A stretch of DNA of 64,000 nt. Source: Oceanisphaera marina (GTDB lineage Bacteria; Pseudomonadota; Gammaproteobacteria; Enterobacterales; Aeromonadaceae). The stretch's first letter is position 1. Each line of letters starts with the position of its first letter. The notes beneath the pieces are model-generated. The model was not told where the DNA came from. It searched no databases and saw only the letters and a program-made list of their open reading frames with translations. A program made the translations under genes and the position numbers. This document shows, piece by piece, positions 28,097-37,500 of the stretch. The stretch is taken from NCBI RefSeq assembly GCF_014643915.1, contig NZ_BMKE01000011.1, positions 601 through 64,600 on the forward strand, written 5' to 3'.

Positions 28097-28991
28097 TCTG
28101 GCGGACGACATTAACGATTTTCTTGAATATCTGCGGGTAGAGCGTCAGCTGAGTGCGAATACCCGCAGCGGTTATGGTCGCAATCTTAATGCCATGGCCG
28201 AGCAGTTGAGCGAGTTATCGCTCGCCGGCTGGTCGGCGCTTACCATCAGTCATGTGCGTGGCCTGGCTACCCGTATGCACAAAAGCGGCTTGTCACCACG
28301 CTCCATTGCCACCAAGTTGAGTGCCTTGCGCAGTTTTTGTGACTGGCTGATTTTGCAAGGTCAGCTGCAGGCCAATCCGGCACGGGGCGTCAGTGCCCCC
28401 AAACAGGGGCGTCCGTTACCGAAAAACCTCGACGTTGACGAGCTGCACCAGCTGATGAACATCGACGAATCCGATCCGCTGGCGGTGAGAGATCGTGCCA
28501 TTATGGAGCTGATGTATTCTTCAGGCCTGCGTCTGGCCGAACTGGTCGACTTGAACCTCGGCGATATCCAGTTTGATGAGCGTCAGGTGCGGGTGATTGG
28601 TAAAGGTAACAAAGAGCGCATTTTACCGGTGGGGCGCATGGCGCTCGAGTGGCTGAAAAAATGGCTGGTGGTCAGGCCCGCCGTGGCTGGCGGCGAAGAC
28701 ATCGCCTTGTTTGTCAGTCAACGGCAGCGGCGTATCAGTCATCGCAGCGTACAGTTGCGATTGGCACAGTGGGGTGGCAAGCAGGCCCTGTCGAGCCATA
28801 TTCACCCCCACAAGCTACGGCATTCATTTGCCACCCATATGCTGGAGTCGAGTGGCGATTTGCGGGCGGTACAGGAGCTGTTGGGCCATGCGGATCTGGC
28901 CACCACCCAGATTTATACCCATCTGGATTTTCAGCACCTGGCCAAGGCCTACGATCAGGCCCACCCCAGGGCCAAACGCGACAAGAAATAG
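28083..28991 (+). CDS. xerC: Tyrosine recombinase XerC
   Basis: XerC works with XerD at dif to resolve chromosome dimers under FtsK control. The 302-residue protein has the N-terminal SAM-like DNA-binding domain and the full catalytic set: R150 (SSGLRLAELV), K174, H243 and R246 (HPHKLRHSFATHML), H269 (LGHADLATTQ) and the nucleophile Y278. Operon context dapF-DUF484-xerC-yigB supports XerC over XerD. Confidence 0.96.
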   Translation: MSAADLADDINDFLEYLRVERQLSANTRSGYGRNLNAMAEQLSELSLAGWSALTISHVRGLATRMHKSGLSPRSIATKLSALRSFCDWLILQGQLQANPARGVSAPKQGRPLPKNLDVDELHQLMNIDESDPLAVRDRAIMELMYSSGLRLAELVDLNLGDIQFDERQVRVIGKGNKERILPVGRMALEWLKKWLVVRPAVAGGEDIALFVSQRQRRISHRSVQLRLAQWGGKQALSSHIHPHKLRHSFATHMLESSGDLRAVQELLGHADLATTQIYTHLDFQHLAKAYDQAHPRAKRDKK

Positions 28992-29089
28992 CGGTAAGCT
29001 TTCAGCCGTCAGCTAAAGACTAGCCCTGTGGAGCAGAATGTTTGTGGTATGGGCTTTAACTGACAGCTGATCGCTGACGGCTTTCCGCT
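28990..29089. repeat. Palindromic intergenic repeat, copy B (xerC-yigB)
   Basis: The left arm AGCGGTAAGCTTTCAGC plus CGTCAGCTAAAGAC faces a right arm that, read on the other strand, is AGCGGAAAGCCGTCAGCGATC then AGCTGTCAGTTAAAGCC. Both ends carry the same building blocks as copy A and the half copies near uvrD and polA, in shuffled order. It fills the whole xerC-yigB gap and may form a long mRNA hairpin. Confidence 0.65.
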
Positions 29090-29108
29090 TTCTTCATAAA
29101 GGAATTCC

Positions 29109-29816
29109 ATGCGCTTTTATAAAAGATTGACGCCGGTGAAGGTCATTAGCTTCGACTTAGACGATACCCTGTACGATAACGTGCCGGTGATTGCGGCGGC
29201 GGAAGCCTGGCTGTTGCAGGCGTTAAAGCAGCACCATCCCGAGTCCACCTTGCTGGGGCCGGATAACCTGGCCGCCATCAAGCGCCAGATTTTACTGACC
29301 GAGCCTGAGCTGAGCCACGATGTCAGTGCCTGTCGATTACGGGTGTTAACCGAGGGCTTGCGCCAGCAAGGCATGATTGAGGCGTCTGCCGCCACCATGG
29401 CCGAAACGTTTTATCAGGGGTTTTTAACCGAGCGCGGTAAAATTCAGGTGCCTGAAACCAGTCACCGGGTATTGGCTGAGCTCGGCCAGCGTTATCAACT
29501 GGCGGTGATCACCAACGGTAATCTGCCGCTGGAGCACACCGAGCTGGCACCCTATTTTGATGTGGTACTCAGAGCCGGTATTGATGGCCGCATGAAGCCG
29601 GCACCCGATATGTTCAATACCCTGGCCGAACAAACCGGTGTGCAGCCGTGCGAGATTCTGCACATAGGCGATCATATCAAAACCGATGTGGCGGGGGCGG
29701 TGCACGCCGGTTGCCAGGCCATCTGGCTCAACGATCAGGGACGCAGCGCGGCGGCACTGCAGTGTTTGCCACATGTGGAGCTTGAGCGGTTGGAGCAAAT
29801 GCTGGAGCTGTTATAA
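29109..29816 (+). CDS. yigB: HAD-family phosphatase YigB (FMN phosphatase type)
   Basis: The 235-residue protein is a haloacid-dehalogenase-type hydrolase. It has the nucleophile motif SFDLDDTLYDN (D16, D18), motif II VITNGN, the lysine in GRMKPAPDMF and the acidic motif IGDHIKTDVAGA. E. coli YigB dephosphorylates FMN to riboflavin and some other substrates. The place between xerC and uvrD is the same as in E. coli, which is the main reason for the name. Confidence 0.92.
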   Translation: MRFYKRLTPVKVISFDLDDTLYDNVPVIAAAEAWLLQALKQHHPESTLLGPDNLAAIKRQILLTEPELSHDVSACRLRVLTEGLRQQGMIEASAATMAETFYQGFLTERGKIQVPETSHRVLAELGQRYQLAVITNGNLPLEHTELAPYFDVVLRAGIDGRMKPAPDMFNTLAEQTGVQPCEILHIGDHIKTDVAGAVHAGCQAIWLNDQGRSAAALQCLPHVELERLEQMLELL

Positions 29817-29905
29817 TCCTCGCCATACTGTAATGTCGATCATTCAGGCGTTCTCGGGATAGAGAGCCGCCACACCAACACGCAACATTGAATGCCACCT
29901 TCGCC

Positions 29906-30012
29906 TGTTGCCTGCTGCGAACTTTCACAGGAAGTTCGGTCAGGCAACAAGCTTGGTACTCGCGAGCAAGCTCGCCCCTGTATGCTCGGCGATGGCATCC
30001 CTGCCATCGCCG
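29906..30012. repeat. Three consecutive hairpins, REP-like, before uvrD
   Basis: Hairpin 1 pairs TGTTGCCTG and CGAACTT (29906-29924) with AAGTTCG and CAGGCAACA (29932-29949). Hairpin 2 is GCGAGC-AA-GCTCGC (29962-29975), close in letter order to pseudomonad REP elements of the CGCGAGCAAGCTCGC type. Hairpin 3 is the perfect 11-base stem CGGCGATGGCA with TGCCATCGCCG (29987-30012). No T-run follows, so these are not simple terminators. They may stabilise the yigB mRNA end or be targets of a REP-associated transposase encoded elsewhere. Confidence 0.65.
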
Positions 30013-30088
30013 GTTGGTTTAGGCCATCTTTCTATCCCTCCTAGCTGAATCGGCATTGCGCCAAACTATGAAATTTAAGGGAGCCAAG

Positions 30089-32257
30089 ATGGATGTATCC
30101 AGCCTGCTTGACGGCATGAACGACAAGCAAAGGGAGGCCGTCGCCGCCCCGGCCCAGAACATGCTGGTGCTGGCCGGTGCCGGCAGTGGCAAGACCCGGG
30201 TGCTGGTGCATCGTATCGCCTGGCTGATGCAGGTTGAGCAGGTGCCGGCGTCGGCGATTCTGGCGGTAACCTTTACCAACAAGGCGTCGGCAGAAATGCG
30301 CGGCCGGGTAGAGCAGCTGCTGGGCGGGCGTTTGTTCGGCCTGTGGCTGGGCACCTTTCATGGCCTGGCTCATCGTTTGCTACGCGCCCATCACCTGGAT
30401 GCCAGGCTGCCGCAGGACTTTCAGATTCTCGACTCCGACGACCAGAAACGTTTGCTGCGCCGTATTCTCAAAGGCATGAACCTGGATGAAAAACAGTGGC
30501 CGGTGCGCCAGGCCTCGGGTTTTATCAATGCCCGCAAAGATGAAGGTTTAAGGCCCAAAGACATTCAGATTCTGCACGATCCCGTGCAGCAAACCTATCA
30601 GCGTATTTATCAGGTCTATCAAGATACCTGCGACCGCGCCGGCCTGGTGGATTTTGCCGAGCTGTTGCTGCGCGCCCACGAACTGTGGTTGCAAAAGCCG
30701 CATATTCTGGCTCATTACCAGCAGCGGTTTCAGCATATTCTGGTGGATGAGTTTCAGGACACCAACAGCATTCAGTATGCCTGGTTGCACATGCTGGCCG
30801 GTCAGCAAGCGCGGGTGATGATTGTGGGTGACGACGATCAGTCCATTTATGGCTGGCGCGGAGCCAAAGTGGAAAACATTGCTCGTTTCCTGCAGGATTT
30901 TCCGGGCTCCGAAACCGTGCGGCTGGAGCAGAATTACCGTTCCACCGGCACCATTCTAAAAGCCGCCAACACCCTGATTGCCAATAATGCCGAGCGCATG
31001 GGCAAGCAGCTGTGGACCGAAGGCGTTGAAGGGGAACCCATCGCCCTGTACGGCGCTTTTAACGAAGTGGACGAAGCTCGCTTCGTGGTCGAGCGCATCA
31101 AGCAATGGCGTCAGCAAGACGGTTTACTCGCAGAAGCCGCCATTTTGTATCGCAATAATGCCCAGTCGCGGGTATTGGAAGAGGCGCTGATCCAGTCGCG
31201 GCTACCCTATCGTATATATGGTGGCTTGCGCTTTTTCGAGCGCCAGGAAATCAAGGATGCGCTGGGCTATTTGCGACTGATGAATAATCGTGGTGATGAA
31301 GCGGCCTTCGAGCGAATCGTCAATACCCCGACTCGCGGCATTGGCGAGCGGACTCTGGGTCTGGTGCGCGAAGCCGCCCGTGACCGTCAATTAACCTTGT
31401 GGCAATCAGCCTGGGCACTGGTTGAAGAAAAAGTACTGACGGGGCGTGCCGCTTCTGCGGTAAGCCGTTTTCTGGCCTTGATCAACCAGTTGGAAGACGA
31501 GACCCGGGAGTTGCCCCTGCATGTGCAGACCGACCGCGTGATTGAGTTGTCGGGTCTCAAGGCCATGTATCAGGCCGAGCGAGGCGAAAAAGCCCAGGCG
31601 CGGGTAGAAAACCTGGAAGAGCTGGTCAGCGCCACTCGTCAGTTTACGCCCTCCGAAGACGACGATATGTCGTTGCTGTCGGCGTTTTTGTCTCATGCCG
31701 CACTGGAAGCCGGCGAAAGTCAGGCCGATCAGTTTGATGATGCGGTGCAGCTGATGACGTTGCACTCGGCCAAGGGCCTGGAGTTTCCGCTGGTATTTAT
31801 GGTGGGCGTAGAAGAGGGTATGTTCCCCAGCCAGCAGTCGGCAGAAGAAAGCCAGCGACTGGAAGAAGAGCGCCGTCTGGCCTACGTGGGCATCACCCGC
31901 GCCATGAGCAAGCTCTACATCAGCCATGCCGAAACGCGGCGGTTATATGGCAAGGAAATGTTCCATCGTCCCAGCCGTTTTATCAAAGAGCTGCCCGGCG
32001 ACTGCCTGGAAGAAATACGACTGAAAGCCACGGTCAGCCGTGCTGTGCCCAACGGCCGTTTCAGTCAGGATCGGGTGCAGGATACCTTCAATGAAACCGG
32101 CTTTCGCCTGGGACAACGGGTACGGCACCCCAAGTTTGGTGAGGGCGTGGTATTGAATTTTGAAGGCGCCGATGCCCACAGCCGGGTGCAGGTAAACTTT
32201 GATGACGGCGGCAGTAAATGGCTGGTGACCGCCTACGCACGGCTGGAAGCCTTGTAA
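30089..32257 (+). CDS. uvrD: DNA helicase II (UvrD)
   Basis: UvrD is the SF1A 3'-5' helicase of nucleotide excision and mismatch repair. The ATG at 30089 follows AAGGGAGC and gives 722 residues starting MDVSSLLDGMNDKQREAV, as in E. coli (720). Walker A is LAGAGSGKTRVL; other motifs include FTNKASAEMRGRV, VDEFQDTN, VGDDDQSIYGWRGA, LEQNYRSTGTIL, MTLHSAKGLEFPLVF and VGITRAMSKLYISHAE. The C-terminal Tudor-like RNA-polymerase contact GEGVVLNFEG is present. I see no clear LexA box (CTGT-N8-ACAG) upstream, where E. coli has one. Confidence 0.97.
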   Translation: MDVSSLLDGMNDKQREAVAAPAQNMLVLAGAGSGKTRVLVHRIAWLMQVEQVPASAILAVTFTNKASAEMRGRVEQLLGGRLFGLWLGTFHGLAHRLLRAHHLDARLPQDFQILDSDDQKRLLRRILKGMNLDEKQWPVRQASGFINARKDEGLRPKDIQILHDPVQQTYQRIYQVYQDTCDRAGLVDFAELLLRAHELWLQKPHILAHYQQRFQHILVDEFQDTNSIQYAWLHMLAGQQARVMIVGDDDQSIYGWRGAKVENIARFLQDFPGSETVRLEQNYRSTGTILKAANTLIANNAERMGKQLWTEGVEGEPIALYGAFNEVDEARFVVERIKQWRQQDGLLAEAAILYRNNAQSRVLEEALIQSRLPYRIYGGLRFFERQEIKDALGYLRLMNNRGDEAAFERIVNTPTRGIGERTLGLVREAARDRQLTLWQSAWALVEEKVLTGRAASAVSRFLALINQLEDETRELPLHVQTDRVIELSGLKAMYQAERGEKAQARVENLEELVSATRQFTPSEDDDMSLLSAFLSHAALEAGESQADQFDDAVQLMTLHSAKGLEFPLVFMVGVEEGMFPSQQSAEESQRLEEERRLAYVGITRAMSKLYISHAETRRLYGKEMFHRPSRFIKELPGDCLEEIRLKATVSRAVPNGRFSQDRVQDTFNETGFRLGQRVRHPKFGEGVVLNFEGADAHSRVQVNFDDGGSKWLVTAYARLEAL

Positions 32258-32260
32258 AAA

Positions 32261-32283
32261 AGCGTTAAGCGGTCAGCGAGCAG
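32261..32283. repeat. Half copy of the dispersed repeat (copy C) after uvrD
   Basis: AGCGTTAAGCGGTCAGCGAGC directly follows the uvrD stop and repeats one arm of copies A and B. It leads straight into the uvrD terminator, the same arrangement as after polA. Confidence 0.55.
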
Positions 32284-32319
32284 AAAAAACACCGAGTCTT
32301 CGCAGGCTCGGTGTTTTTT
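32284..32319 (+). terminator. Terminator after uvrD
   Basis: AAAAAACACCGAG pairs with CTCGGTGTTTTTT around a ten-base loop. A- and T-runs on both sides allow action on both strands. Confidence 0.9.
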
Positions 32320-32463
32320 ATTGGGTGCCGGTTTACCTCCTGCAATGCTGACACTCCCACCATCCTTGGCGGTCGGACGTCATGTGCTGAGCGTCGCATG
32401 GATGCAGTTTAGCGTGTCGGAAGAGGCTACCCAGTTGTCTCTGAGCTCTAGGCTGATTTGTAA

Positions 32464-33372
32464 CTAAGAGACCGACTGTCGGCTTATCGCCGTTCTTCGT
32501 CGTTGTTTTATCCCATCCCAGCTATAAATGACCAGAGATAGCCAAATCAGGGCGAAGGTAATGACTTTATCCTGGGTAAAGGGTTCGTCGTAAATGACTA
32601 CTGCCAGTAAAAACATCAGGCTGGGGCCGATATATTGAAAAAAGCCCAGTGTGGATAGCCTGAGCCGCTTGGCTGCCCCCGCAAACAATAACAAAGGCGC
32701 CGTGGTTACTATGCCGGCGGAAATCAGCCATAAATTGGTATTCAGCGTGTTTGTGCTCATCTGGCTGCTGGCACTCTCGGCAAAACCAAACAGGTAAATC
32801 GCGGCCAACGGCAACAAAACCAATGTTTCCAGCATTAAACCGGTCACCGGGTCGACCGGTACCTTTTTACGGATCAGGCCGTAAAAACCAAACGAAATGG
32901 CCAGCACCAATGCCACCCAGGGCAAGCTGCCAAACACCACCAATTGTATGACCACACCACTGGCGGCCAGCGCCACGGCAACCCATTGCACCGGCCGAAA
33001 ACGTTCGCCCAAAAACAGCATCGCCAGCACGATATTGAACAGCGGATTAATATAATAGCCCAGGCTGGCATCCAGCATGTGGTTGTTATTGACCGCCCAT
33101 ATAAACACCAGCCAATTCAAACCAATAATGCAGGATGACAAGGTCAGCAGCGCCAAATATCTGGGCTGGCGCAATATCGCCCGCACTCTGGGCCAAAGCT
33201 TGAGCATGCTGAGCAGCGCCAACAATAACAAAAAAGACCAGATCACCCTGTGGGTCAAAATTTCGTAAGCAGGCACCTGGGTTAGCTGTTTGAAATACAT
33301 GGGCGCTATGCCCCATAGCGTGTAAGCGCCCAGCGCAAATACGGCCCCTTGCGTGGCCTGGTCTTTTTCCAT
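32464..33372 (-). CDS. rarD: RarD, EamA-family transporter
   Basis: RarD is a ten-segment drug/metabolite-superfamily permease of unknown substrate, linked to chloramphenicol sensitivity in name only. The start at 33372 gives 302 residues that follow the E. coli protein closely: AYTLWGIAPMYFKQL, EILTHRVIWSF, NWLVFIWAVNNNHMLDASLG, YINPLFNIVLAMLFLGERF, and TRLRLSTLGFFQYIGP-like near the end. The frame is open 39 codons further upstream, but that part has no match. It is divergent from recQ, its E. coli neighbour. Confidence 0.93.
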   Translation of the reverse strand: MEKDQATQGAVFALGAYTLWGIAPMYFKQLTQVPAYEILTHRVIWSFLLLLALLSMLKLWPRVRAILRQPRYLALLTLSSCIIGLNWLVFIWAVNNNHMLDASLGYYINPLFNIVLAMLFLGERFRPVQWVAVALAASGVVIQLVVFGSLPWVALVLAISFGFYGLIRKKVPVDPVTGLMLETLVLLPLAAIYLFGFAESASSQMSTNTLNTNLWLISAGIVTTAPLLLFAGAAKRLRLSTLGFFQYIGPSLMFLLAVVIYDEPFTQDKVITFALIWLSLVIYSWDGIKQRRRTAISRQSVS

Positions 33373-33554
33373 GATAAAAGTCTGACGATAAAATAAAAAT
33401 ACAGTGTAACTATGTATCGCCAAGAGTGACCAGCAATAAACCGTGCTTTTTGAGTGTGGTAGGTTCTTGCGCACCATGTGCACGAGCACGGTCAGGTTTA
33501 TTGTTTGTGGCCCCTGCTTTACAATGCGGGTCCGCTTTTCTCTTGCAGGCTGAC

Positions 33555-35384
33555 ATGACTCCCATAACCGAACAAGCTGGTTCCGTACCCATTCCCGATA
33601 CCCCGTTGGCGGTATTGCAGCAGGTGTTTGGCTATCAGAGCTTTCGTGACGGTCAGCAGGAAATCATAGAGACGGTGATTGCCGGACGCGATGCCCTGGT
33701 GATCAAACCGACCGGCGGCGGCAAGTCCATTTGTTATCAAATTCCAGCCTTGCTGCGCCCAGGGCTCACCATAGTGGTCTCGCCCTTGATCTCCTTGATG
33801 AAGGATCAAGTCGATACCCTGGTGGCCAACGGGGTGGCGGCTGTCTATATCAACAGCTCGCTGAGTCGCGAGGTGATGCACCGCCATTTTACGGCCATGC
33901 GCCGCGGTGAAGTAAAACTGGTGTATGTATCGCCGGAGCGGCTCTTGCAGCAGGAGTTCATGGAGCGGTTGGGCGAGCTGGAGCTGGGCCTGTTCGCCAT
34001 CGATGAGGCGCACTGTATTTCGCAGTGGGGTCATGACTTCAGACCCGAATACGCATTGCTTGGCCGGTTAAAACAGTGGTTTCCTGATATTCCGGTGATG
34101 GCGCTCACCGCCACTGCCGATGAGGCCACCCGGCAAGATATGCTGAGCCGGCTTAATTTGACCGACCCGCTGATTCACATCGCCAGCTTCGATCGCCCCA
34201 ATATTCGCTACACCCTGGTCGATAAATTCAAAGGCATCGATCAGCTGCTGCGTTATGTGTCGGAACAGCAGGGGCTATGCGGTATCGTGTATTGCTCCAG
34301 TCGCAAGCGGGTAGAAGAAGTGGCCGAGCGCTTGCTGAGCCGCGGTCATAAAGCCGCCAGTTATCATGCGGGTCTGCCTCTGGAGTTGCGCCAATCGGTG
34401 CAAGAGCGTTTTATTCGTGACGATCTCGATATAGTGGTGGCCACGGTGGCCTTTGGCATGGGTATCGACAAGCCCAACGTACGCTATGTGGTGCACTACG
34501 ACATTCCGAAAAATATCGAATCCTACTATCAGGAAACCGGCCGCGGTGGGCGTGATGGCCTGCCTGCCGAAGCCTTGTTGCTGTACGATCCGGGTGATGT
34601 AGGTCGAGTACGGCGCCTGCTGGAAAACAGCGAAAACGCCAAGCAGGTACAAGTCGAGTTGTACAAGCTGAATGTGATGGCCGCCTTTGCCGAGTCGCTG
34701 ACGTGCCGGCGCCAGGTGCTGCTCAACTACTTTGGTGAATATCAGCGCGAGCCTTGTGGCAACTGCGATGTTTGTCTGGATCCCCCCAAGCGTTACGACG
34801 GAACCCAGGATGCGCAAAAGGCACTGTCCTGTGTGTATCGGGTGGGGCAGAGTTTTGGGGTTATCTATGTGGTGGAGGTATTGCGCGGTGCCGTTACCCA
34901 GCGCATTCGCGAGCACGGCCACGATAAACTCACTACTTATGGTCTTGGCAAAGACCAGAGTCAGGAACATTGGGTCAGCGTGATCCGCCAGCTGATTCAC
35001 AGTGGCTTGCTCAGCCAGAACATCACCCGTAACATGGTCTTGCAGTTGACCGAGGCGGCGCGGCCGGTCTTGCGGGGTGAAGTGAGCCTGGAGTTGGCAG
35101 AACCGAGACTGGTGCAGGTAAAACAGAAGGATAAAGGCGAAGCGGTACTGACGCGAGCCGAAGACAAGTCCTTGTTTCAGGCGCTGCGCCAATTGCGCAA
35201 GCAACTGGCCGATGAGGCAGATGTGCCGCCGTATGTGGTGTTCAGTGACGCCACACTCACCGAACTGGCGCGTTACCGGCCAAAAACAGAAGCCGAATTG
35301 CTTAGCATTAACGGTGTGGGTGCGCGCAAGCTGGAGCGCTATGGCGCGGCCTTTCTGGCACTGTTACGCCAACAACACCCATAA
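33555..35384 (+). CDS. recQ: ATP-dependent DNA helicase RecQ
   Basis: RecQ is the SF2 3'-5' helicase of the RecF recombination pathway. The ATG at 33555 gives 609 residues, equal to E. coli. It shows motif 0 GYQSFRDGQQEII, Walker A KPTGGGKS (51-58), DEAH in AIDEAHCISQWG, motif VI in YYQETGRGGRDG, the RQC zinc cysteines (CRR...C-x2-C-x2-C in EPCGNCDVC), a winged helix and a C-terminal HRDC domain (ALRQLRKQLADE). The frame is open upstream to 33426, but the extra part is not conserved. Confidence 0.96.
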   Translation: MTPITEQAGSVPIPDTPLAVLQQVFGYQSFRDGQQEIIETVIAGRDALVIKPTGGGKSICYQIPALLRPGLTIVVSPLISLMKDQVDTLVANGVAAVYINSSLSREVMHRHFTAMRRGEVKLVYVSPERLLQQEFMERLGELELGLFAIDEAHCISQWGHDFRPEYALLGRLKQWFPDIPVMALTATADEATRQDMLSRLNLTDPLIHIASFDRPNIRYTLVDKFKGIDQLLRYVSEQQGLCGIVYCSSRKRVEEVAERLLSRGHKAASYHAGLPLELRQSVQERFIRDDLDIVVATVAFGMGIDKPNVRYVVHYDIPKNIESYYQETGRGGRDGLPAEALLLYDPGDVGRVRRLLENSENAKQVQVELYKLNVMAAFAESLTCRRQVLLNYFGEYQREPCGNCDVCLDPPKRYDGTQDAQKALSCVYRVGQSFGVIYVVEVLRGAVTQRIREHGHDKLTTYGLGKDQSQEHWVSVIRQLIHSGLLSQNITRNMVLQLTEAARPVLRGEVSLELAEPRLVQVKQKDKGEAVLTRAEDKSLFQALRQLRKQLADEADVPPYVVFSDATLTELARYRPKTEAELLSINGVGARKLERYGAAFLALLRQQHP

Positions 35385-35386
35385 AA

Positions 35387-35444
35387 AAGCCGCCAGCGGC
35401 AAGCTTACAGCAGTCTATGGCTGTTTGCTTACCGCTGGCGGCTT
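35387..35444. terminator. Long hairpin between recQ and cytochrome c gene
   Basis: AAGCCGCCAGCGGCAAGC (35387-35404) pairs with GCTTACCGCTGGCGGCTT (35427-35444), one mismatch in 18. On the minus strand the stem is followed by six T, so it ends the cytochrome c transcript; for recQ it has no T-run. The AGCGGTAAGC block resembles the arms of the dispersed repeat. Confidence 0.75.
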
Positions 35445-35454
35445 GCAGCGGATC

Positions 35455-35754
35455 TTACAGGCTGCTGTAGTAAGCAGCTAAATCGGCAATGTCTTCATCG
35501 GATAACGGCTTGGCCATGGGGGCCATAATCGGGTTGTTACGCTGGCCATCGCGAAAATGCTGCAGCTGGCTTACCAGGTAGCCTTCTTTCTGGCCGGCCA
35601 GGTTAGGATAGATATCCATGGCAGAAATACCTTCTGCGCCGTGGCAGGCTGCACATACCGCAGACTTGGCTTTACCAGCGTCGGCATTGCCGGCAGCAAA
35701 GGCGGGGGCGCTGAGCAGGGCAAGGGCAGCGGCGGCTGTCATCAGTTTTTTCAT
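35455..35754 (-). CDS. Small periplasmic cytochrome c (c-553-like)
   Basis: This 99-residue protein has a signal peptide (MKK, hydrophobic core, APAFA) and one class I haem site CAACH with the distal methionine in [12 protein letters not shown]. About 80 mature residues with [19 protein letters not shown] match a single domain of cytochrome c4. It is thus a soluble electron carrier, probably to a terminal oxidase such as the cbb3 enzyme implied by ccoG. The partner is inference. It stands alone between recQ and selO. Confidence 0.9.
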   Translation of the reverse strand: MKKLMTAAAALALLSAPAFAAGNADAGKAKSAVCAACHGAEGISAMDIYPNLAGQKEGYLVSQLQHFRDGQRNNPIMAPMAKPLSDEDIADLAAYYSSL

Positions 35755-35967
35755 GGCAAAACTCCGTTATTATTAGTGGTATAAGTAGATTGCTTCCAAG
35801 ATGAATAACGGTCGCTGATGACTGGATGCAGGCCGAAGAGAACAAACATGCTGGCCGGTTCGAGCTAATTGCCCCAATAATCAGGAATCGCTATTTATTT
35901 CGCTGCGGCAGTATAAAGTAAGGCACGGCCAAAAATAAAATACAGTTAACGGCAAGAGGACAAAAAC

Positions 35968-37401
35968 ATGCGCTTGGATAATCGATATGCTCAGTTTGAT
36001 TGGGCCGGCACAGCAGTACAACCCGCGCCCTTGCTATCGCCCAGGCTACTGTTGTTGAACCCGAATCTGGCCGATGAGCTGGGAATGTCGTTGTCTGAGT
36101 CTCAGTGGCGCGATTTGGTGAGTGGCCACTGGTTGCCCAGCGACATGACGCCCTTTGCCCAGGTTTATGCAGGCCACCAGTTTGGCGGCTTTAGTCCGCA
36201 GTTGGGGGATGGTCGTGCCATGTTACTGGGCGAAGTGGTTGCCCCCGATGGCCAGCGCTGGGATCTGCACCTCAAGGGAGCCGGCAAAACGCCTTACTCC
36301 CGTTTTGGCGATGGCCGAGCCGTGTTGCGCTCTTCGCTGCGCGAATATCTGGCCTCGGAAGCCATGCATCACCTGGGCATAGCGACCACCCGTGCGCTGG
36401 CGCTGGTGGGCAGTAAAGAGCCTGTATATCGCGAGCAGGTCGAGCCGGGCGCCGGTTTATTGCGGGCGGCACACAGTCACTTGCGTTTTGGTCATTTCGA
36501 GTATTTTTATTACAGCGGTAAAACCGAGCATATCCCTGCCTTGCTGAACTATCTGATTGATACTCAATGGTCTGATCTTGATAAAGACGCCGCCGGTTAT
36601 GCTGCCCTGTTTGAGCGCGTGGTGGAAAAAACCGCCACCCTGATCGCCCAGTGGCAACTGGTGGGGTTTTGTCACGGTGTGCTCAACACCGACAATATGT
36701 CGATGCTGGGCCTGACGCTGGATTATGGCCCCTACGGTTTTCTGGATGCTTATGATCCCGACCATATCTGCAATCACTCGGATCACGGTGGTCGCTATGC
36801 CTACGATCAGCAACCGGCGGTGGGTTACTGGAACCTGCAGCGTCTGGCTCAGGCCTTGTCGGGCGTGATTGACATCGAGGCGCTGCAGCAGGCGCTGGGG
36901 AAATACGAACACCAGTTAATGTCTGCCTATTCCGAAGGCATGCGCCAAAAGCTGGGGCTGACAGGGTGGGAAGATCAGGATCCGGCATTGTTTCGCGATA
37001 TGTTTACCCTGATGGCGGCGCAAGCAGTGGATTATAGCTGCTGGTTCCGCCGTTTGGCGGGCCTGACTCCGTCGGGAGAAATACCCGCAGATGTGCAGAT
37101 TCTGCTAAGCGACGCTGCTGCCTGGGCGGACTGGTTTGCCCGTTATCAGACGCGGCTGGCACAAGAAGGTACTCCTCAGGCCGAAAAAGTACGGCGGATG
37201 AACGCCGTCAATCCCAAGTACATACTGCGCAATCATCTGGCGCAACAGGCCATAGAGCAGGCAGAGCAGGGCGATATGAGTGAGGCCGACACCCTGTTAA
37301 TGTTGTTGGCTCGCCCCTTTGACGAGCAGCCGGAATTCAATGCTTATGCCATGCCGGCCCCTGCCTGGGCCGGGTCTTTATCTATTTCCTGTAGCTCCTG
37401 A
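35968..37401 (+). CDS. selO: Protein adenylyltransferase SelO (YdiU)
   Basis: SelO is a pseudokinase-fold enzyme that transfers AMP to Ser, Thr or Tyr of target proteins during redox stress. The 477-residue protein has the family blocks YAGHQFGGFSPQLGDGRA, LHLKGAGKTPYSRFGDGR, REYLASEAMHHLG, FCHGVLNTDNMS, TLDYGPYGFLDAYDP and NPKYILRNHLAQQ. It ends in SCSS; vertebrate SelO has selenocysteine in that tail, and here it is an ordinary cysteine codon (TGT). Full length; no frameshift. Confidence 0.95.
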   Translation: MRLDNRYAQFDWAGTAVQPAPLLSPRLLLLNPNLADELGMSLSESQWRDLVSGHWLPSDMTPFAQVYAGHQFGGFSPQLGDGRAMLLGEVVAPDGQRWDLHLKGAGKTPYSRFGDGRAVLRSSLREYLASEAMHHLGIATTRALALVGSKEPVYREQVEPGAGLLRAAHSHLRFGHFEYFYYSGKTEHIPALLNYLIDTQWSDLDKDAAGYAALFERVVEKTATLIAQWQLVGFCHGVLNTDNMSMLGLTLDYGPYGFLDAYDPDHICNHSDHGGRYAYDQQPAVGYWNLQRLAQALSGVIDIEALQQALGKYEHQLMSAYSEGMRQKLGLTGWEDQDPALFRDMFTLMAAQAVDYSCWFRRLAGLTPSGEIPADVQILLSDAAAWADWFARYQTRLAQEGTPQAEKVRRMNAVNPKYILRNHLAQQAIEQAEQGDMSEADTLLMLLARPFDEQPEFNAYAMPAPAWAGSLSISCSS

Positions 37402-37500
37402 TGAATCTTGCGCCATACGTTAAAGAACAACACCGATTGTCTTTGACTGACAGCGTACGGCTTAAGGCGTATGACCATCTCTATCCACATGAGTGATGCA

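Noticed and set aside
29817-30088. LexA box before uvrD
   Set aside because: No CTGT-N8-ACAG-like sequence is present; the CTGTA strings lack the second half.
37390-37401. Selenocysteine in the SelO C-terminus
   Set aside because: The residue before the last two serines is an ordinary TGT cysteine codon; no in-frame TGA is used.
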